Source: Dysgonomonas sp. 520 (GTDB lineage: Bacteria; Bacteroidota; Bacteroidia; Bacteroidales; Dysgonomonadaceae). From it: a stretch of 64,000 bases of DNA. The stretch is from positions 74,492 to 138,491 of the forward strand of contig NZ_QVMP01000007.1 of assembly GCF_010501095.1 (NCBI RefSeq), written 5' to 3'. This document shows, piece by piece, positions 1-9,744 of the stretch. The stretch's first letter is position 1, and each line of letters begins with the position of its first letter. The notes beneath the pieces were generated by a model. The model was given only the letters and a program-made list of their open reading frames with translations. It had not been told where the DNA came from and searched no databases. Made by a program: the position numbers and the translations under genes.

Positions 1-36
1 TTGCCATAAAAATACAAGACTAGAAACAGAAAAAAG

Positions 37-74
37 AATCTCTCAGTATGTGGCAACAACACTGAGAGATTTTT
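37..74. terminator. Bidirectional terminator hairpin
   Basis: A perfect 11-bp stem (AATCTCTCAGT, 37-47, with its complement at 61-71) is followed by a T-run on the + strand and preceded by an A-run that would be a T-run on the - strand. It probably ends a gene lying left of the window. Confidence 0.75.
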
Positions 75-135
75 ACTTTCATTTTAAATCTTAGGTTTAC
101 GGGGTAAAGTAAATAAATATCTCGAAACATTTGAC

Positions 136-143
136 TACTTTTG
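136..143 (+). promoter_or_regulatory. -7 box of a Bacteroidota promoter for the ABC-F gene
   Basis: TACTTTTG fits the TAnnTTTG -7 consensus; no clear -33 box was found. Transcription would start near 150, downstream of the TTG at 131. This favours the ATG at 179 as the ABC-F start. Confidence 0.5.
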
Positions 144-178
144 CTCCTCGTTTCAAATTTCATATACTAAAAATCGAA

Positions 179-1795
179 ATGTTAATTGTAGAAGGACTAA
201 AAGTAGAGTTATCCGGACGGATATTATTTAACAATATAAACTTCATTATCAACGATAAAGATCGTATCGCCCTTGTCGGAAAGAATGGTGCGGGAAAAAG
301 TACCATGCTCAAAATCCTTGCAAAGGTAAATAATAATTATAAAGGAACGCTATCTATGCCTGATGGAACCACAATAGGTTATTTGCCTCAGGTGATGGCT
401 GTTTCGGATGAAAGAACAGTCCGAGAGGAAGCGTCTTTGGCATTTGCTCATATCTATGACCTCCAAAACATGATTGAGGATATGAACAAACAGCTTGAAA
501 CCCGTACCGATTATGAATCAGACGATTATGCCAAACTTATAGATGACTTTACACATGCTCACGAACGTTTGGCGAGAATAGAAGACACAAATTTTGACGG
601 GGAAGTTGAGAAAACTTTATTAGGTCTAGGTTTTCTTCGTTCCGATCTGGACAGACCTACAAGCGAATTTAGTGGAGGATGGCGCATGCGTATCGAATTG
701 GCAAAACTATTGCTTCGCAATCCTGATATAATGTTATTGGACGAACCGACAAATCATCTTGATATTGAGTCTATTGGATGGCTCGAAGAGTTTATTCAAA
801 CACGCGCGAATGCAGTTGTGCTTATTTCGCACGACCGTGCGTTTATTGATGCAGTAACCACTCGTACCATAGAGTTGACTATGGGACGAATTTACGATTA
901 CAAAGTAAATTATTCTAAATATCTCGAATTACGCCAAGAGCGTCGCCAACAACAGATTCACGCTTGGGAAGCCCAGCAAAAACAGATACAGGAAATTGAA
1001 GAATTTATAGAGCGTTTCCGTGCTCAGGCGGCTAAAGCAGTTCTGGTTCAGAGCCGTATACGCCAGCTTGAAAAGATGGAGCGTGTAGAAATTGACGAAG
1101 AGGACAAGTCTTCGGTTCGGATTCGCTTTCAGCCTGCAACCCGCTCTGGAACATATCCTTTAACGGTGGATATGGTGACTAAAAAATACGATGATTACCT
1201 GGTCTTTGAAAATGCCAACCTGATGATAGAACGAGGCGAAAAAATCGCTTTGGCAGGAAAAAACGGTGAGGGTAAATCTACATTCGTAAAATGCGTGATG
1301 GGCGAAACTCCTTACGATGGGAATATAATGCTAGGACACAACGTGACGATCGGCTATTTCGCTCAAAATCAGGCTCAATTGTTAGACGAAGACCTTACTG
1401 TATTCGAAACAATCGACCGTGTGGCAGAGGGCGATATACGCACGCAGATACGTAGCATATTAGGTGCGTTTATGTTCAATAAAGAAGATTCGGAGAAGAA
1501 GGTCAAAGTGCTATCCGGAGGAGAGAGAACCCGTCTGGCTATGATTAAATTATTGCTTGAACCCGTAAACCTCCTTATTCTGGATGAGCCTACCAACCAC
1601 CTTGACCTGAAAACAAAGGAAGTTTTGAAAAATGCGCTTCTTGATTATGACGGAACTGTTATTCTGGTATCTCACGACCGTGATTTTCTGGATGGATTGG
1701 TTACTAAAGTTTACGAATTTTCGGATAAAAAAGTACGTGAACATATTGGAGGAATTAAAGACTTCTTAGCGAAAAAAAGAGCCTTATCTTCTTAA
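179..1795 (+). CDS. ABC-F family ATPase (EttA/Uup-like)
   Basis: A soluble protein of 538 aa with two ABC nucleotide-binding domains and no membrane segment. The first Walker A (GKNGAGKST) is at residues 34-42, with a signature SGGWRMR and Walker B LLDEPTNHLD. The second has AGKNGEGKST, LSGGERTR and LILDEPTNHLD. A charged Q/E/R-rich linker joins the domains, as in ABC-F proteins. Family members bind the ribosomal E site and regulate or rescue translation. The frame is open back to a TTG at 131, but the -7 box at 136-143 and the usual family N-terminus (MLIVEGLKV) favour the ATG at 179. Which ABC-F subfamily it belongs to, and whether it gives antibiotic resistance, cannot be told from motifs alone. 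Confidence 0.92.
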   Translation: MLIVEGLKVELSGRILFNNINFIINDKDRIALVGKNGAGKSTMLKILAKVNNNYKGTLSMPDGTTIGYLPQVMAVSDERTVREEASLAFAHIYDLQNMIEDMNKQLETRTDYESDDYAKLIDDFTHAHERLARIEDTNFDGEVEKTLLGLGFLRSDLDRPTSEFSGGWRMRIELAKLLLRNPDIMLLDEPTNHLDIESIGWLEEFIQTRANAVVLISHDRAFIDAVTTRTIELTMGRIYDYKVNYSKYLELRQERRQQQIHAWEAQQKQIQEIEEFIERFRAQAAKAVLVQSRIRQLEKMERVEIDEEDKSSVRIRFQPATRSGTYPLTVDMVTKKYDDYLVFENANLMIERGEKIALAGKNGEGKSTFVKCVMGETPYDGNIMLGHNVTIGYFAQNQAQLLDEDLTVFETIDRVAEGDIRTQIRSILGAFMFNKEDSEKKVKVLSGGERTRLAMIKLLLEPVNLLILDEPTNHLDLKTKEVLKNALLDYDGTVILVSHDRDFLDGLVTKVYEFSDKKVREHIGGIKDFLAKKRALSS

Positions 1796-1813
1796 TAATT
1801 AAATCGAAAAGAA

Positions 1814-2503
1814 ATGAAGAATGTGAAAGTCATAGCCTTTGATGCGGACGATACTTTGTGGGAGAATCAGACATATTTCGATGAAACAGAGTATAAATTT
1901 CGAGAATTGATACAAGAATATATGCCTTTCGAAGATATTTCTCCCGCATTATTGAATGTTGAGATCGGAAATATGCCAATATATGGATTTGGTGTGAAAG
2001 CTTTCACTTTATCCATGATTGAAACTGCGCTGAAAATATCGAAAAATAAAGTAGATCAGCATGTTATTGAAAAAATTATCGGACTGGGAAAAGACATTTT
2101 AAACAAGCCCATAGAATTGTTGGACGGTGTAACGGACGTTCTGGATGCGTTGCACGGCAAATACAAATTGGTTGTGGCAACTAAGGGTGATTTGCTGGAT
2201 CAGGAAAGAAAACTGAAAAAATCGGGACTGGAGAAATATTTTCATCATATAGAAGTAATGAGCGATAAGCAAGTGCCAAATTATCAAAAGTTTATAGATC
2301 ATCTGGATTGCTCTCCCGATGAGTTTCTGATGGTAGGCAATTCTTTGAAATCGGATATAATTCCCGTTCTCGAAATAGGAGGTTATGCCGCCTACATCCC
2401 TTTCCATCGTACATGGGCACACGAAAAAATGGAGGATAAAGTCAACACTCCCAATCTGATACGAATAGAAAAGATAACGGAGATATTACCGTATCTAAAA
2501 TGA
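1814..2503 (+). CDS. HAD-superfamily hydrolase
   Basis: A 229-aa HAD phosphatase. Motif I is FDADDTLW with the nucleophile Asp10 and acid/base Asp12. A threonine near VATKGD fits motif II, and GNSLKSDI is the motif IV acidic site. The helical cap follows motif I, as in subfamily I enzymes of the YjjG/GPH type. It starts 18 bp after the ABC-F stop and is probably cotranscribed, and it ends at a strong bidirectional hairpin. The substrate is unknown; small phosphate esters or nucleotides are typical. Confidence 0.82.
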   Translation: MKNVKVIAFDADDTLWENQTYFDETEYKFRELIQEYMPFEDISPALLNVEIGNMPIYGFGVKAFTLSMIETALKISKNKVDQHVIEKIIGLGKDILNKPIELLDGVTDVLDALHGKYKLVVATKGDLLDQERKLKKSGLEKYFHHIEVMSDKQVPNYQKFIDHLDCSPDEFLMVGNSLKSDIIPVLEIGGYAAYIPFHRTWAHEKMEDKVNTPNLIRIEKITEILPYLK

Positions 2504-2504
2504 G

Positions 2505-2533
2505 AAAAGCCAGTTGAGAGACTGGCTTTTTTG
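2505..2533. terminator. Bidirectional terminator between the HAD gene and gltA
   Basis: A 10-bp stem AAAAGCCAGT / ACTGGCTTTT with a 6-nt loop and flanking A/T-runs sits exactly between the convergent HAD gene and gltA, touching the latter's stop codon. Confidence 0.88.
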
Positions 2534-3880
2534 TTATCTTTTTTCTAAAGGTACATATTCCCTTGGATCGCAGGCATTTTTGTATGCCGGACGAATAATT
2601 CGTTTTTGCTTGAAATTCAGTTCCTCGTTGCGATGGGCGCACCACCCTACTATACGAGCCATAGCAAAAAGCGGCGTATATATTTCCTGTGGCAATCCGA
2701 TCATGTCATACACAAATCCCGAATAGAAGTCCACATTGGCGCAGACCTGTTTTTTCACATTCGTACCTTTAAACTCCATGAAATTTTTGATCGCCCTTTC
2801 TTCAAGCAGATTGTAAAAATTGAACTCCGCCTCACGCCCTTTTTCTACGGCCAAATCTCTCGCCATCTCTTTAAGAAGCATCGCACGAGGGTCGGATATA
2901 GTATAAATTGCATGACCTATACCATATATGAGTCCTGTTCCGTTGTACGCTTCCCTATTCAATATTTTTTTCAGCAGCGTGTCGATTTCGTCCACATTTG
3001 TCCAATCCTTTATATTTTTCTTGATATAGTTCAGCATATCCACCACCCGCAGGTTTGCTCCACCATGAAGAGGCCCTTTCAAAGAGTTGATGCCCGAAGC
3101 TATGGATGCGTAAGTATCAGTTCCGGCCGAACTGGTTACACGCACTGTAAACGTGGAATTGTTACCTCCCCCGTGATCGGCATGAACCATAAGAGCCAGA
3201 TCGAGGATTTTTACATCAAGGGCAGTATATTTATTGTGTCCCTTCATCATATAGAGGAAATTTTCGGCCAGAGACAGTCCCGGCTTCGGGTGTCGTATGT
3301 GCAACGATTTTCCCTGATTGTGCCTCAATGCGTTGTAGGCATAAGCTATGATAGTGGGAAATGTAGCTATCAGATTGAGAGACTGCTCTATAAGGTTCTC
3401 CTCCGATGTGTCGTCAGGGTTTTCGTCAAAGGTATACAGTTCAAGAACACAACGGGCAAGAATATTCATAATATCCTGACCCTCAAGATCAAGGATGTGC
3501 ATCGTAATCTTCTGGTTCAAATCCATAGTTCTGCTCAGAAGGGCAGTGAATTCGTCCAGCTCTTCTTTCTTGGGAAGATAACCCGCCAAAATAAGAAACA
3601 CAGCTTCTTCAAAGCCTGTCCGGTTTTCTTTTTGGGCGGCCCGAACTATATCTTCAATATTGATCCCCCTGTATAAAAGTTGACCGGGAATAGCAGATGT
3701 TGTTCCATCATCATTTCTTTCGTAACCTACTACATCCCCTACTCTAGTCAACCCAACAACCACTCCTGTATGATCTTCGTTCCTAAGACCTCTTTTCACA
3801 TTATGAACTTTAAATAACTCAGGGTCTATCTGTGTTGTTGCTTTTATGGTTTCGGATATTCTTTTTACCAGATTTTTCAT
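2534..3880 (-). CDS. gltA: Citrate synthase
   Basis: A 448-aa citrate synthase that condenses oxaloacetate with acetyl-CoA. Conserved blocks are GPLHGGAN with a catalytic His near residue 270, GIGHAIYTISDPRA with the second His near 320, and VDFYSGFVYDMIG with the catalytic Asp near 382. It is the last gene of the leftward acn-GNAT-icd-gltA operon, 18 bp after icd. The length fits the long bacterial type. The start ATG at 3880 gives MKNLVKRISE and is the only sensible one. A strong hairpin follows the stop. Confidence 0.95.
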   Translation of the reverse strand: MKNLVKRISETIKATTQIDPELFKVHNVKRGLRNEDHTGVVVGLTRVGDVVGYERNDDGTTSAIPGQLLYRGINIEDIVRAAQKENRTGFEEAVFLILAGYLPKKEELDEFTALLSRTMDLNQKITMHILDLEGQDIMNILARCVLELYTFDENPDDTSEENLIEQSLNLIATFPTIIAYAYNALRHNQGKSLHIRHPKPGLSLAENFLYMMKGHNKYTALDVKILDLALMVHADHGGGNNSTFTVRVTSSAGTDTYASIASGINSLKGPLHGGANLRVVDMLNYIKKNIKDWTNVDEIDTLLKKILNREAYNGTGLIYGIGHAIYTISDPRAMLLKEMARDLAVEKGREAEFNFYNLLEERAIKNFMEFKGTNVKKQVCANVDFYSGFVYDMIGLPQEIYTPLFAMARIVGWCAHRNEELNFKQKRIIRPAYKNACDPREYVPLEKR

Positions 3881-3898
3881 AATGTTTTCTTTATAATG

Positions 3899-5161
3899 TT
3901 ATAGAGTTTCTTTCAAAGCAGCACAAAACCGACTAGTCGGCAATGAGTTTCCATTATCCATAAAACGAGCCAAATCGACAGTAGCCTCACCGTTACTGAA
4001 CATCGACTCTAATCCGTTGATAATTAAATCAGAAGCCTCATTCCATCCGATATATTCCAACATCATCACAGCAGATAAAATCAGCGATGATGGGTTCACG
4101 ATGTCTTTTCCCGCAATATCGGGAGCCGTTCCGTGTGTTGCCTCAAATATGGCGTGCCCGGTTTCGTAGTTTATGTTTGCGCCGGGTGCTATTCCTATTC
4201 CGCCAACCATTGCAGCCAACTGATCGGAAGCGTAATCACCATTCAGGTTTAATGTTGCAATGACAGAATAATCCGTAGGTTTCAACAATGAATTTTGAAG
4301 GAAGGCATCCGTAATAATATCTTTGACGATAAGTTTTTTCGAGGCTTTCGCTTCTTCCAATATTTTGTTGGCTTCAGTCTCTCCTTTTTCTTTCTTTATT
4401 TTTTCCCATTGCTGCATTGTGAAGACTCGATCTCCATATTCACGTTCGGCCACGGCATATCCCCACGTTTTGAAACCGCCTTCCGTAAATTTCATTATAT
4501 TGCCTTTATGAACCAAAGTAACAGAAGGCAAATTATTAACCAATGCGTAATCAATGGCTGCACATACAAGGCGTTCTGTTCCTTCTACGGAAACAGGTTT
4601 TACTCCGAATGAAGAAGTTTCGGGAAAGCGAACTTTTGTCACGCCCATTTCATCGTGCAGAAATTTGTAGAATTTCTTAGCTTCGTCCGTTCCTTGCATC
4701 CATTCAATTCCTGCATAAATATCTTCCGTATTTTCCCTGAAAACAGTTATATTCACCTTTTCAGGTTCTTTAAGCGGAGTAACTACCCCTTTGAACCAAC
4801 GCACAGGACGCAGGCAAGTATACAAATCCAAATCTTGACGCAGAGCCACGTTTAAAGAGCGAATACCTCCTCCTATGGGGGTTGTGAGAGGGCCTTTTAT
4901 GCCTATCAGATATTCACGAAAAGCGTTCATTGTTTCATCTGGCAGCCAAGAACCGGTTTGATTAAAGGCTTTTTCACCGGCAAGAACCTCTTTCCACTCA
5001 ATTTTTCTTTTTCCCTGATATGCTTTTTCAACAGCACGATCAATTACAGGTTGAGCATTTTTCCATATTTCTTTACCCACTCCATCTCCTTCAATAAAAG
5101 GAATGATGGGATTATCAGGTACATTTAGTTTTCCGTTTTCTATTGTTACTTTTTGAGGCAT
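3899..5161 (-). CDS. icd: Isocitrate dehydrogenase (NADP-type)
   Basis: A 420-aa isocitrate dehydrogenase, oxidatively decarboxylating isocitrate to 2-oxoglutarate. It closely resembles the E. coli-type NADP enzyme. [10 protein letters not shown] is at the N-terminus and [13 protein letters not shown] near residue 100 holds the substrate-binding Ser. [13 protein letters not shown], and the metal-binding stretch [14 protein letters not shown], are intact. It lies between the GNAT gene and gltA in the TCA operon. Cofactor preference (NADP) is inferred from overall family resemblance. Confidence 0.93.
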   Translation of the reverse strand: MPQKVTIENGKLNVPDNPIIPFIEGDGVGKEIWKNAQPVIDRAVEKAYQGKRKIEWKEVLAGEKAFNQTGSWLPDETMNAFREYLIGIKGPLTTPIGGGIRSLNVALRQDLDLYTCLRPVRWFKGVVTPLKEPEKVNITVFRENTEDIYAGIEWMQGTDEAKKFYKFLHDEMGVTKVRFPETSSFGVKPVSVEGTERLVCAAIDYALVNNLPSVTLVHKGNIMKFTEGGFKTWGYAVAEREYGDRVFTMQQWEKIKKEKGETEANKILEEAKASKKLIVKDIITDAFLQNSLLKPTDYSVIATLNLNGDYASDQLAAMVGGIGIAPGANINYETGHAIFEATHGTAPDIAGKDIVNPSSLILSAVMMLEYIGWNEASDLIINGLESMFSNGEATVDLARFMDNGNSLPTSRFCAALKETL

Positions 5162-5188
5162 ATCATTTGTTTTATTTTACAGATCATG

Positions 5189-5632
5189 TTATAATATTAA
5201 ATCACAATTTCGTTCAACGTGATTAATTGTTGCTCCGAGATTTTCATAAAATTTTATAGCAGTTGCATTCCAGTTTGAGACTTGCCATCTCATTTTTGTA
5301 CAATTTTCCGATCTTGCATATTCTATAACTTTATTTATCAGCCTCGTACCTAAGCCTTTACTTCTATGTGATTCACACACATAAAGGTCGTCCATATATA
5401 GGGTTTTTCCGGTCCATGTATAATATGCAAAGAAAAAGACGGTATATCCAACAATATCATCATTTTTGTCTACTGCAACAAAACCCTTGAACAGGTCTTT
5501 TTCAGCTTTCATTTTATCCACCGAATTTATCATTAATTCAGGCAGCTTTTCAAAGATTGCAAACTCTTTGAATAGAGATATAAGTTTCTCGAAATGAGAT
5601 TCATTAATTTCTACAATATCCATCTCTATCAT
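5189..5632 (-). CDS. GNAT acetyltransferase (diamine acetyltransferase-like)
   Basis: A 147-aa single-domain GNAT. Motif A reads RSKGLGTRL, the acetyl-CoA pyrophosphate-binding loop, followed by the motif B stretch [29 protein letters not shown] resembles eukaryote-like spermidine/spermine or thialysine acetyltransferases. Its start overlaps the aconitase stop by 4 bp, implying translational coupling. Start may be Met1 or Met4 (MIEMDI). Substrate is uncertain; an amine or amino acid is likely. It is an unexpected member of an otherwise pure TCA operon. Confidence 0.82.
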   Translation of the reverse strand: MIEMDIVEINESHFEKLISLFKEFAIFEKLPELMINSVDKMKAEKDLFKGFVAVDKNDDIVGYTVFFFAYYTWTGKTLYMDDLYVCESHRSKGLGTRLINKVIEYARSENCTKMRWQVSNWNATAIKFYENLGATINHVERNCDLIL

Positions 5633-7887
5633 TTTTTCTTCATATAATTCAATGCACTACCTGCTTTGAACCACTCTATCTGAAGCTGATTGTAAGTATG
5701 TGCTACATCGAATGTTTCTGTTGTTCCGTCAGAATGTTTCAACTCAACTTGCAAGTTCTTTTTCGGTTGAAAATCAGCCAAACCGATGATGCTTATTTTA
5801 TCATCTTCCCTTATTTTGTCATAATCATCTTTATTCACAAAAGTAAGGGCAAGCATTCCTTGCTTTTTCAAATTGGTTTCGTGAATCCGTGCAAACGATT
5901 TTACGATAATAGCTTTCACATTCAGAAAACGAGGCTCCATTGCAGCATGTTCGCGCGAAGAACCCTCCCCGTAATTTTCTTCTGCAACAACTATCGAACC
6001 AATTCCTTTAGCTTTAAATTCTCTTGCCAATTGCGGAACAGCCTCATATTCGCCGGTCTCGCTATTCAATACGGAATTAGTTTTATCGTTGAAAGCATTA
6101 ACAGCCCCAATCAGCATATTATCAGAGATATTATCCAAATGTCCACGGAATCGCAGCCAAGGTCCTGCCATCGAAATATGGTCGGTCGTACATTTTCCCT
6201 TCGCTTTTATCAATAGTGGTTGATCTGTAATATCTTTTCCATCCCAAGCCTTGAAAGGCTGCAATACTTGCAGGCGTTGCGATTGCGGATCAATGGTTAT
6301 TTCAATATTACTGCCATCCGCAATAGGCTCTGCATATCCCAAGTCTTCCACACCAAAGCCTTTTTTCGGTAATTCGTCACCAACAGGCTCTTTCAGCATC
6401 ACTTTTTCACCTTTATCATTGATCAAAGTATCTTTCATCGGGTTGAAACACAGATCTCCGGCAATTGTCAATGCCGCCACAATTTCGGGCGAAGACACAA
6501 ATGCGTGAGTATTCGGGTTTCCGTCGTTACGTTTCGCAAAATTCCTGTTGAATGAGGTGACAATAGAATTGGGTCTATCAGGATTGTCCGTTTCACGCTT
6601 CCACTGACCGATGCAAGGCCCGCAAGCATTAGCCATGATGGTGGCTCCGGCATTTTCAAACTCTTTCAAAATTCCGTCACGTTCGGCAGTGTACCTTACC
6701 TGTTCCGACCCCGGATTTATTATAAATTGAGCTTTTACGGAAACGCCTTTTTCTTTTGCATCTTTCACTATCGACGCTGCTCGTGACATGTCTTCGTAAG
6801 AAGAATTGGTGCAAGAACCTATCAATCCTACTTCCATCGCCTGAGGATAACCCTTTTCTTTCACCACTTTTGCAAACTCAGACAAAGAATGTGCGGCATC
6901 GGGTGTAAAAGGTCCATTTACCTGAGGCTCCAGTTCGTTCAGGTTTATTTCAATGATGCGGTCGTAATACTTTTCGGGGTTCGCTTCAATTTCTGCATCA
7001 GCCTTCAAATAATCTTTTACCGGACTGATAACATCCACAATATCTTTGCGCCCTGTGGCAATCAAATATTCTTCCGACTTTTCGTCGTAAGGAAATATCG
7101 AAGTTGTAGCACCCACTTCCGCACCCATATTACAGATAGTCCCTTTGCCTGTGGCCGAAAGCGAGCGTGTTCCTTCTCCAAAATATTCAATAATTGCATT
7201 TGTGCCTCCTTTTACGGTCAAGATACCGGCCAGCTTCAGTATAACATCTTTTGCCGATGCCCATCCCGACAATTTTCCGGTCAGTTTCACGCCGATAATC
7301 TTAGGCATTTTCAGTTCCCAAGGCATCCCGGCCATAACGTCTACGGCATCAGCTCCACCAACTCCGATGGCTATCATACCCAGACCTCCCGCATTGGGTG
7401 TATGCGAATCTGTCCCGATCATCATACCTCCCGGAAAAGCATAATTTTCAAGAATTACCTGATGAATAATACCTGCGCCGGGTTTCCAGAAACCGATTCC
7501 GAATTTGTTGGAAACATTGCTAAGGAAATCAAAAACTTCTTTATTGGTTATCTCGGCGGTTTCCAAGTCAGGTTTTGCCGATTTATATGCCTGTATCAAG
7601 TGATCGCAATGGACGGTTGTTGGCACGGCAACGCGTTGACGCCCCGAATTCATCAATTGCAAGAGAGCCATTTGAGCCGTAGCATCCTGCATAGCCACAC
7701 GATCGGGTGAAAAATTCACATAATCTTCGCCACGTTTATAGTCTTTCAAGGCTTCGTCTTTCGACAGATGTGCATATAGTATTTTTTCGGTGAGAGTCAA
7801 AGGTCTGTTTAATACATCTTTTGCTGTCTTTATTCTTTGTGGTAACGATTCGTACACACTTTTAATCATTTTAATATCAAAAGCCAT
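5629..7887 (-). CDS. acnA: Aconitate hydratase
   Basis: A 752-aa aconitase isomerising citrate and isocitrate through a [4Fe-4S] cluster. Cluster ligands are visible as [10 protein letters not shown] (Cys near residue 361) and ACGPCIGQ (two Cys near 422). The C-terminal swivel domain carries [14 protein letters not shown], which binds substrate. It is the first gene of the leftward operon, with a good promoter 48-77 bp upstream. Length fits the mitochondrial-like aconitase class common in Bacteroidota, shorter than AcnA of E. coli; the symbol is used loosely. Confidence 0.94.
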   Translation of the reverse strand: MAFDIKMIKSVYESLPQRIKTAKDVLNRPLTLTEKILYAHLSKDEALKDYKRGEDYVNFSPDRVAMQDATAQMALLQLMNSGRQRVAVPTTVHCDHLIQAYKSAKPDLETAEITNKEVFDFLSNVSNKFGIGFWKPGAGIIHQVILENYAFPGGMMIGTDSHTPNAGGLGMIAIGVGGADAVDVMAGMPWELKMPKIIGVKLTGKLSGWASAKDVILKLAGILTVKGGTNAIIEYFGEGTRSLSATGKGTICNMGAEVGATTSIFPYDEKSEEYLIATGRKDIVDVISPVKDYLKADAEIEANPEKYYDRIIEINLNELEPQVNGPFTPDAAHSLSEFAKVVKEKGYPQAMEVGLIGSCTNSSYEDMSRAASIVKDAKEKGVSVKAQFIINPGSEQVRYTAERDGILKEFENAGATIMANACGPCIGQWKRETDNPDRPNSIVTSFNRNFAKRNDGNPNTHAFVSSPEIVAALTIAGDLCFNPMKDTLINDKGEKVMLKEPVGDELPKKGFGVEDLGYAEPIADGSNIEITIDPQSQRLQVLQPFKAWDGKDITDQPLLIKAKGKCTTDHISMAGPWLRFRGHLDNISDNMLIGAVNAFNDKTNSVLNSETGEYEAVPQLAREFKAKGIGSIVVAEENYGEGSSREHAAMEPRFLNVKAIIVKSFARIHETNLKKQGMLALTFVNKDDYDKIREDDKISIIGLADFQPKKNLQVELKHSDGTTETFDVAHTYNQLQIEWFKAGSALNYMKKK

Positions 7888-7934
7888 TATTCTATATCTT
7901 TTAGTTGTTTTCCTGTGAAAATGAGTAGCAAATT

Positions 7935-7964
7935 CAAAGATACATAAATTTACTTATTTTACAA
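7935..7964 (-). promoter_or_regulatory. Promoter of the acn-GNAT-icd-gltA operon
   Basis: On the - strand a TTG (7962-7964) lies 19 bp before TATCTTTG (7935-7942). This matches the Bacteroidota -33/-7 arrangement and gives a leader of about 40 nt. Confidence 0.7.
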
Positions 7965-8032
7965 TATGGTTTGGTTTACAACGTATAATTATTACATATA
8001 AAAATACGTTTCCGCCTGTCAATACAATCAAA

Positions 8033-8171
8033 GAAGTCATCTAGACTTTTTAAATTATACTTAATTTTTGAGTTTTTGTCATGTTGAACGTAGTGAAACA
8101 TCTAAAAAACAGATCCTTCGATACTCTCAGGATGACAAAATTGAATAAAACGAAAAAGTCTAGACTGTTTC
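8033..8171. repeat. MITE-like palindromic element, copy 1
   Basis: A 139-bp non-coding element. Its terminal inverted repeats read GAAGTCATCTAGACTTTTT on the left and the complement of GAAACAGTCTAGACTTTTT on the right. Between them is an imperfect fold-back with arms TGTCAT..TGA..GTA..GAA..ATCT. The 125-bp core (8040-8164) equals, by eye, the reverse complement of 27402-27526. It lies 55 bp beyond the stop of the reductase gene, inside the gap before the acn promoter. No transposase is encoded, so mobilisation would have to be in trans. Confidence 0.85.
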
Positions 8172-8225
8172 AAAGTTAAAATACTGACAAACAGAAACAT
8201 AAAGAATAACTATATGAATCAAAAT

Positions 8226-8870
8226 TCAATATCCTGCCGTAAATTGCTGTCGTGAGAATTTATGGTTTTCAACTTCGTCGGCAATAGCAACAGCCAAATC
8301 TTCAACAGAAAGTGTACTTTCTCCATCCTTTCCGAAAACAGGCGAAGTTGTACCTAAACGGTATTTTCCCGTGCGTCCGGTCTTTATCCCTGCATGCATA
8401 TTGATTGCCGGAGAAAAGAATTCCCAGTCAATTTCTTTTTCATCTTTCAACTTGTTCAGATAATCTTTTACCGACAATGCACCGGGTTTTATTTCTTCGG
8501 GAAAATCGTCTCCGTCAACTATTTGTTTTCCATCAATATACAAACTGCCGGCACCTCCTATCACAATCATGCGTTTCACGCCGGCATCTTTAACTGCTTT
8601 ATCGATTGTAGCAAATCCTTTCATATTATCTTCATAAAGATTGGGATTTGCCCAACCTGCATTGAATGCACTGACAACTACATCACTGCCCTTCAAGGCT
8701 TCTGCCAACTTTTTTTCATCGTTTGCCACATCAATATTCACCAACTTAGCTTTTTCCGTAATTTTTGAGGTGTCACGGGCAATTGCCGTTACCTGATAGT
8801 TGCGCAATGCAAATTCTTTTAACAATGCTGATCCAACAAACCCTGTTGCACCGATTAATGCTATTTTCAT
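8226..8870 (-). CDS. NAD(P)-binding reductase, atypical SDR (NmrA/YwnB-like)
   Basis: A 214-aa Rossmann protein. MKIALIGATGFVGSAL opens with the GxxGxxG dinucleotide-binding loop. VVVSAFNAGW and VIGGAGSLYID are typical of the small NAD(P)H-binding family related to YwnB and NmrA. The frame extends 25 codons upstream (MLYDTGKTM...), but that extension lacks conservation-like features and Rossmann proteins start right at the beta strand, so the ATG at 8868-8870 is chosen. Divergent from radC. Function unknown; redox sensing or a small reductase. Confidence 0.8.
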   Translation of the reverse strand: MKIALIGATGFVGSALLKEFALRNYQVTAIARDTSKITEKAKLVNIDVANDEKKLAEALKGSDVVVSAFNAGWANPNLYEDNMKGFATIDKAVKDAGVKRMIVIGGAGSLYIDGKQIVDGDDFPEEIKPGALSVKDYLNKLKDEKEIDWEFFSPAINMHAGIKTGRTGKYRLGTTSPVFGKDGESTLSVEDLAVAIADEVENHKFSRQQFTAGY

Positions 8871-8998
8871 ATCTTTATCATTTTTACATTTGTAGTAATG
8901 AAACAAATTATCTCCCGACATTGTTTTTCCTGTATCATACAACACAATGGATTATCAAAAACTTTAAAGAAAAATTATATCATAAGAATAAAGTGTTA

Positions 8999-9006
8999 TA
9001 TCTTTG
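8999..9006 (+). promoter_or_regulatory. Probable -7 box for radC
   Basis: TATCTTTG fits TAnnTTTG; no convincing -33 box. It would leave a leader of only about 12 nt before the ATG at 9026. Confidence 0.4.
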
Positions 9007-9025
9007 ATTATTATTTTCGGAGTTG

Positions 9026-9727
9026 ATGACAGACCTTATACACAAATTGAAAATTACAGACTGGGCTGTGGAAGACCGTCCACGGGAGAAAATGTTATTG
9101 AAAGGAATAACATCGCTTTCCGATGCGGAACTCTTGGCCATACTCATTGGTTCGGGAAATAAGGACGAAACGGCTGTCGAATTGTCGAAACGCATACTTC
9201 ATTCTGTAAGCAACGATTTGAACTTGCTCGGAAAACAGACAATAAAAGACTTGACAGGAAAATTCAAAGGTATTGGAGAAGCTAAAGCCATAACTATTGC
9301 TGCTGCAATGGAATTGGGGAAAAGGCGCAAATCGGCAGAGGCAGATATCAATCCGCAGATAAGAACCAGCAGAGACATCTTTGATATATTTCAGCCAATG
9401 CTTGGCGACTTACAGCATGAAGAAAGCTGGATTCTGCTTTTCAACAGAGCAAATAAAATCATAAAGAAAGTCCTGATAAGTAAGGGTAATATAAGAGGTG
9501 TTGTTATAGATAACCGTCTGATTATAAAGGAGGCAATAGAGAACAATGCAACCAGCATAATTCTTATTCACAATCATCCTTCGGGAAATGCATATCCTAG
9601 CGGAAATGATAACCAAATAACAAATAAATTGAAAGGGGCATGTGCTCTATTCGAAATATCTCTTCTTGATCACATAATAGTTTGTGATACCGATTATTAT
9701 AGCTATAAAGATAAAGGAACAATTTAA
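9026..9727 (+). CDS. radC: RadC family JAB/MPN metalloprotein
   Basis: A 233-aa RadC (UPF0758). The N-terminal helix-hairpin-helix-like part (about 1-100) contains SDAELLAILIGSG and FKGIGEAKA. The C-terminal JAMM domain has the zinc motif HNHPSGNAYPSGND. Despite its name RadC has no firmly proven repair role; the fold is that of a metalloprotease or nuclease-like enzyme. A TTG directly precedes the ATG at 9026; the ATG is preferred. The next gene follows after 17 bp. Confidence 0.9.
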   Translation: MTDLIHKLKITDWAVEDRPREKMLLKGITSLSDAELLAILIGSGNKDETAVELSKRILHSVSNDLNLLGKQTIKDLTGKFKGIGEAKAITIAAAMELGKRRKSAEADINPQIRTSRDIFDIFQPMLGDLQHEESWILLFNRANKIIKKVLISKGNIRGVVIDNRLIIKEAIENNATSIILIHNHPSGNAYPSGNDNQITNKLKGACALFEISLLDHIIVCDTDYYSYKDKGTI

Positions 9728-9744
9728 ATATTTAAAACTAGAAA

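Noticed and set aside
131..178. Upstream TTG extension of the ABC-F gene
   Set aside because: It overlaps the -7 box and lacks family sequence; ATG at 179 is better.
2606..3676. 356-aa open frame on the + strand opposite gltA
   Set aside because: It is antisense to a clear citrate synthase; its product is Phe/Ile/His-rich nonsense without motifs.
6889..7710. 273-aa open frame on the + strand opposite acn
   Set aside because: Antisense to aconitase with intact motifs; no family features or start signals.
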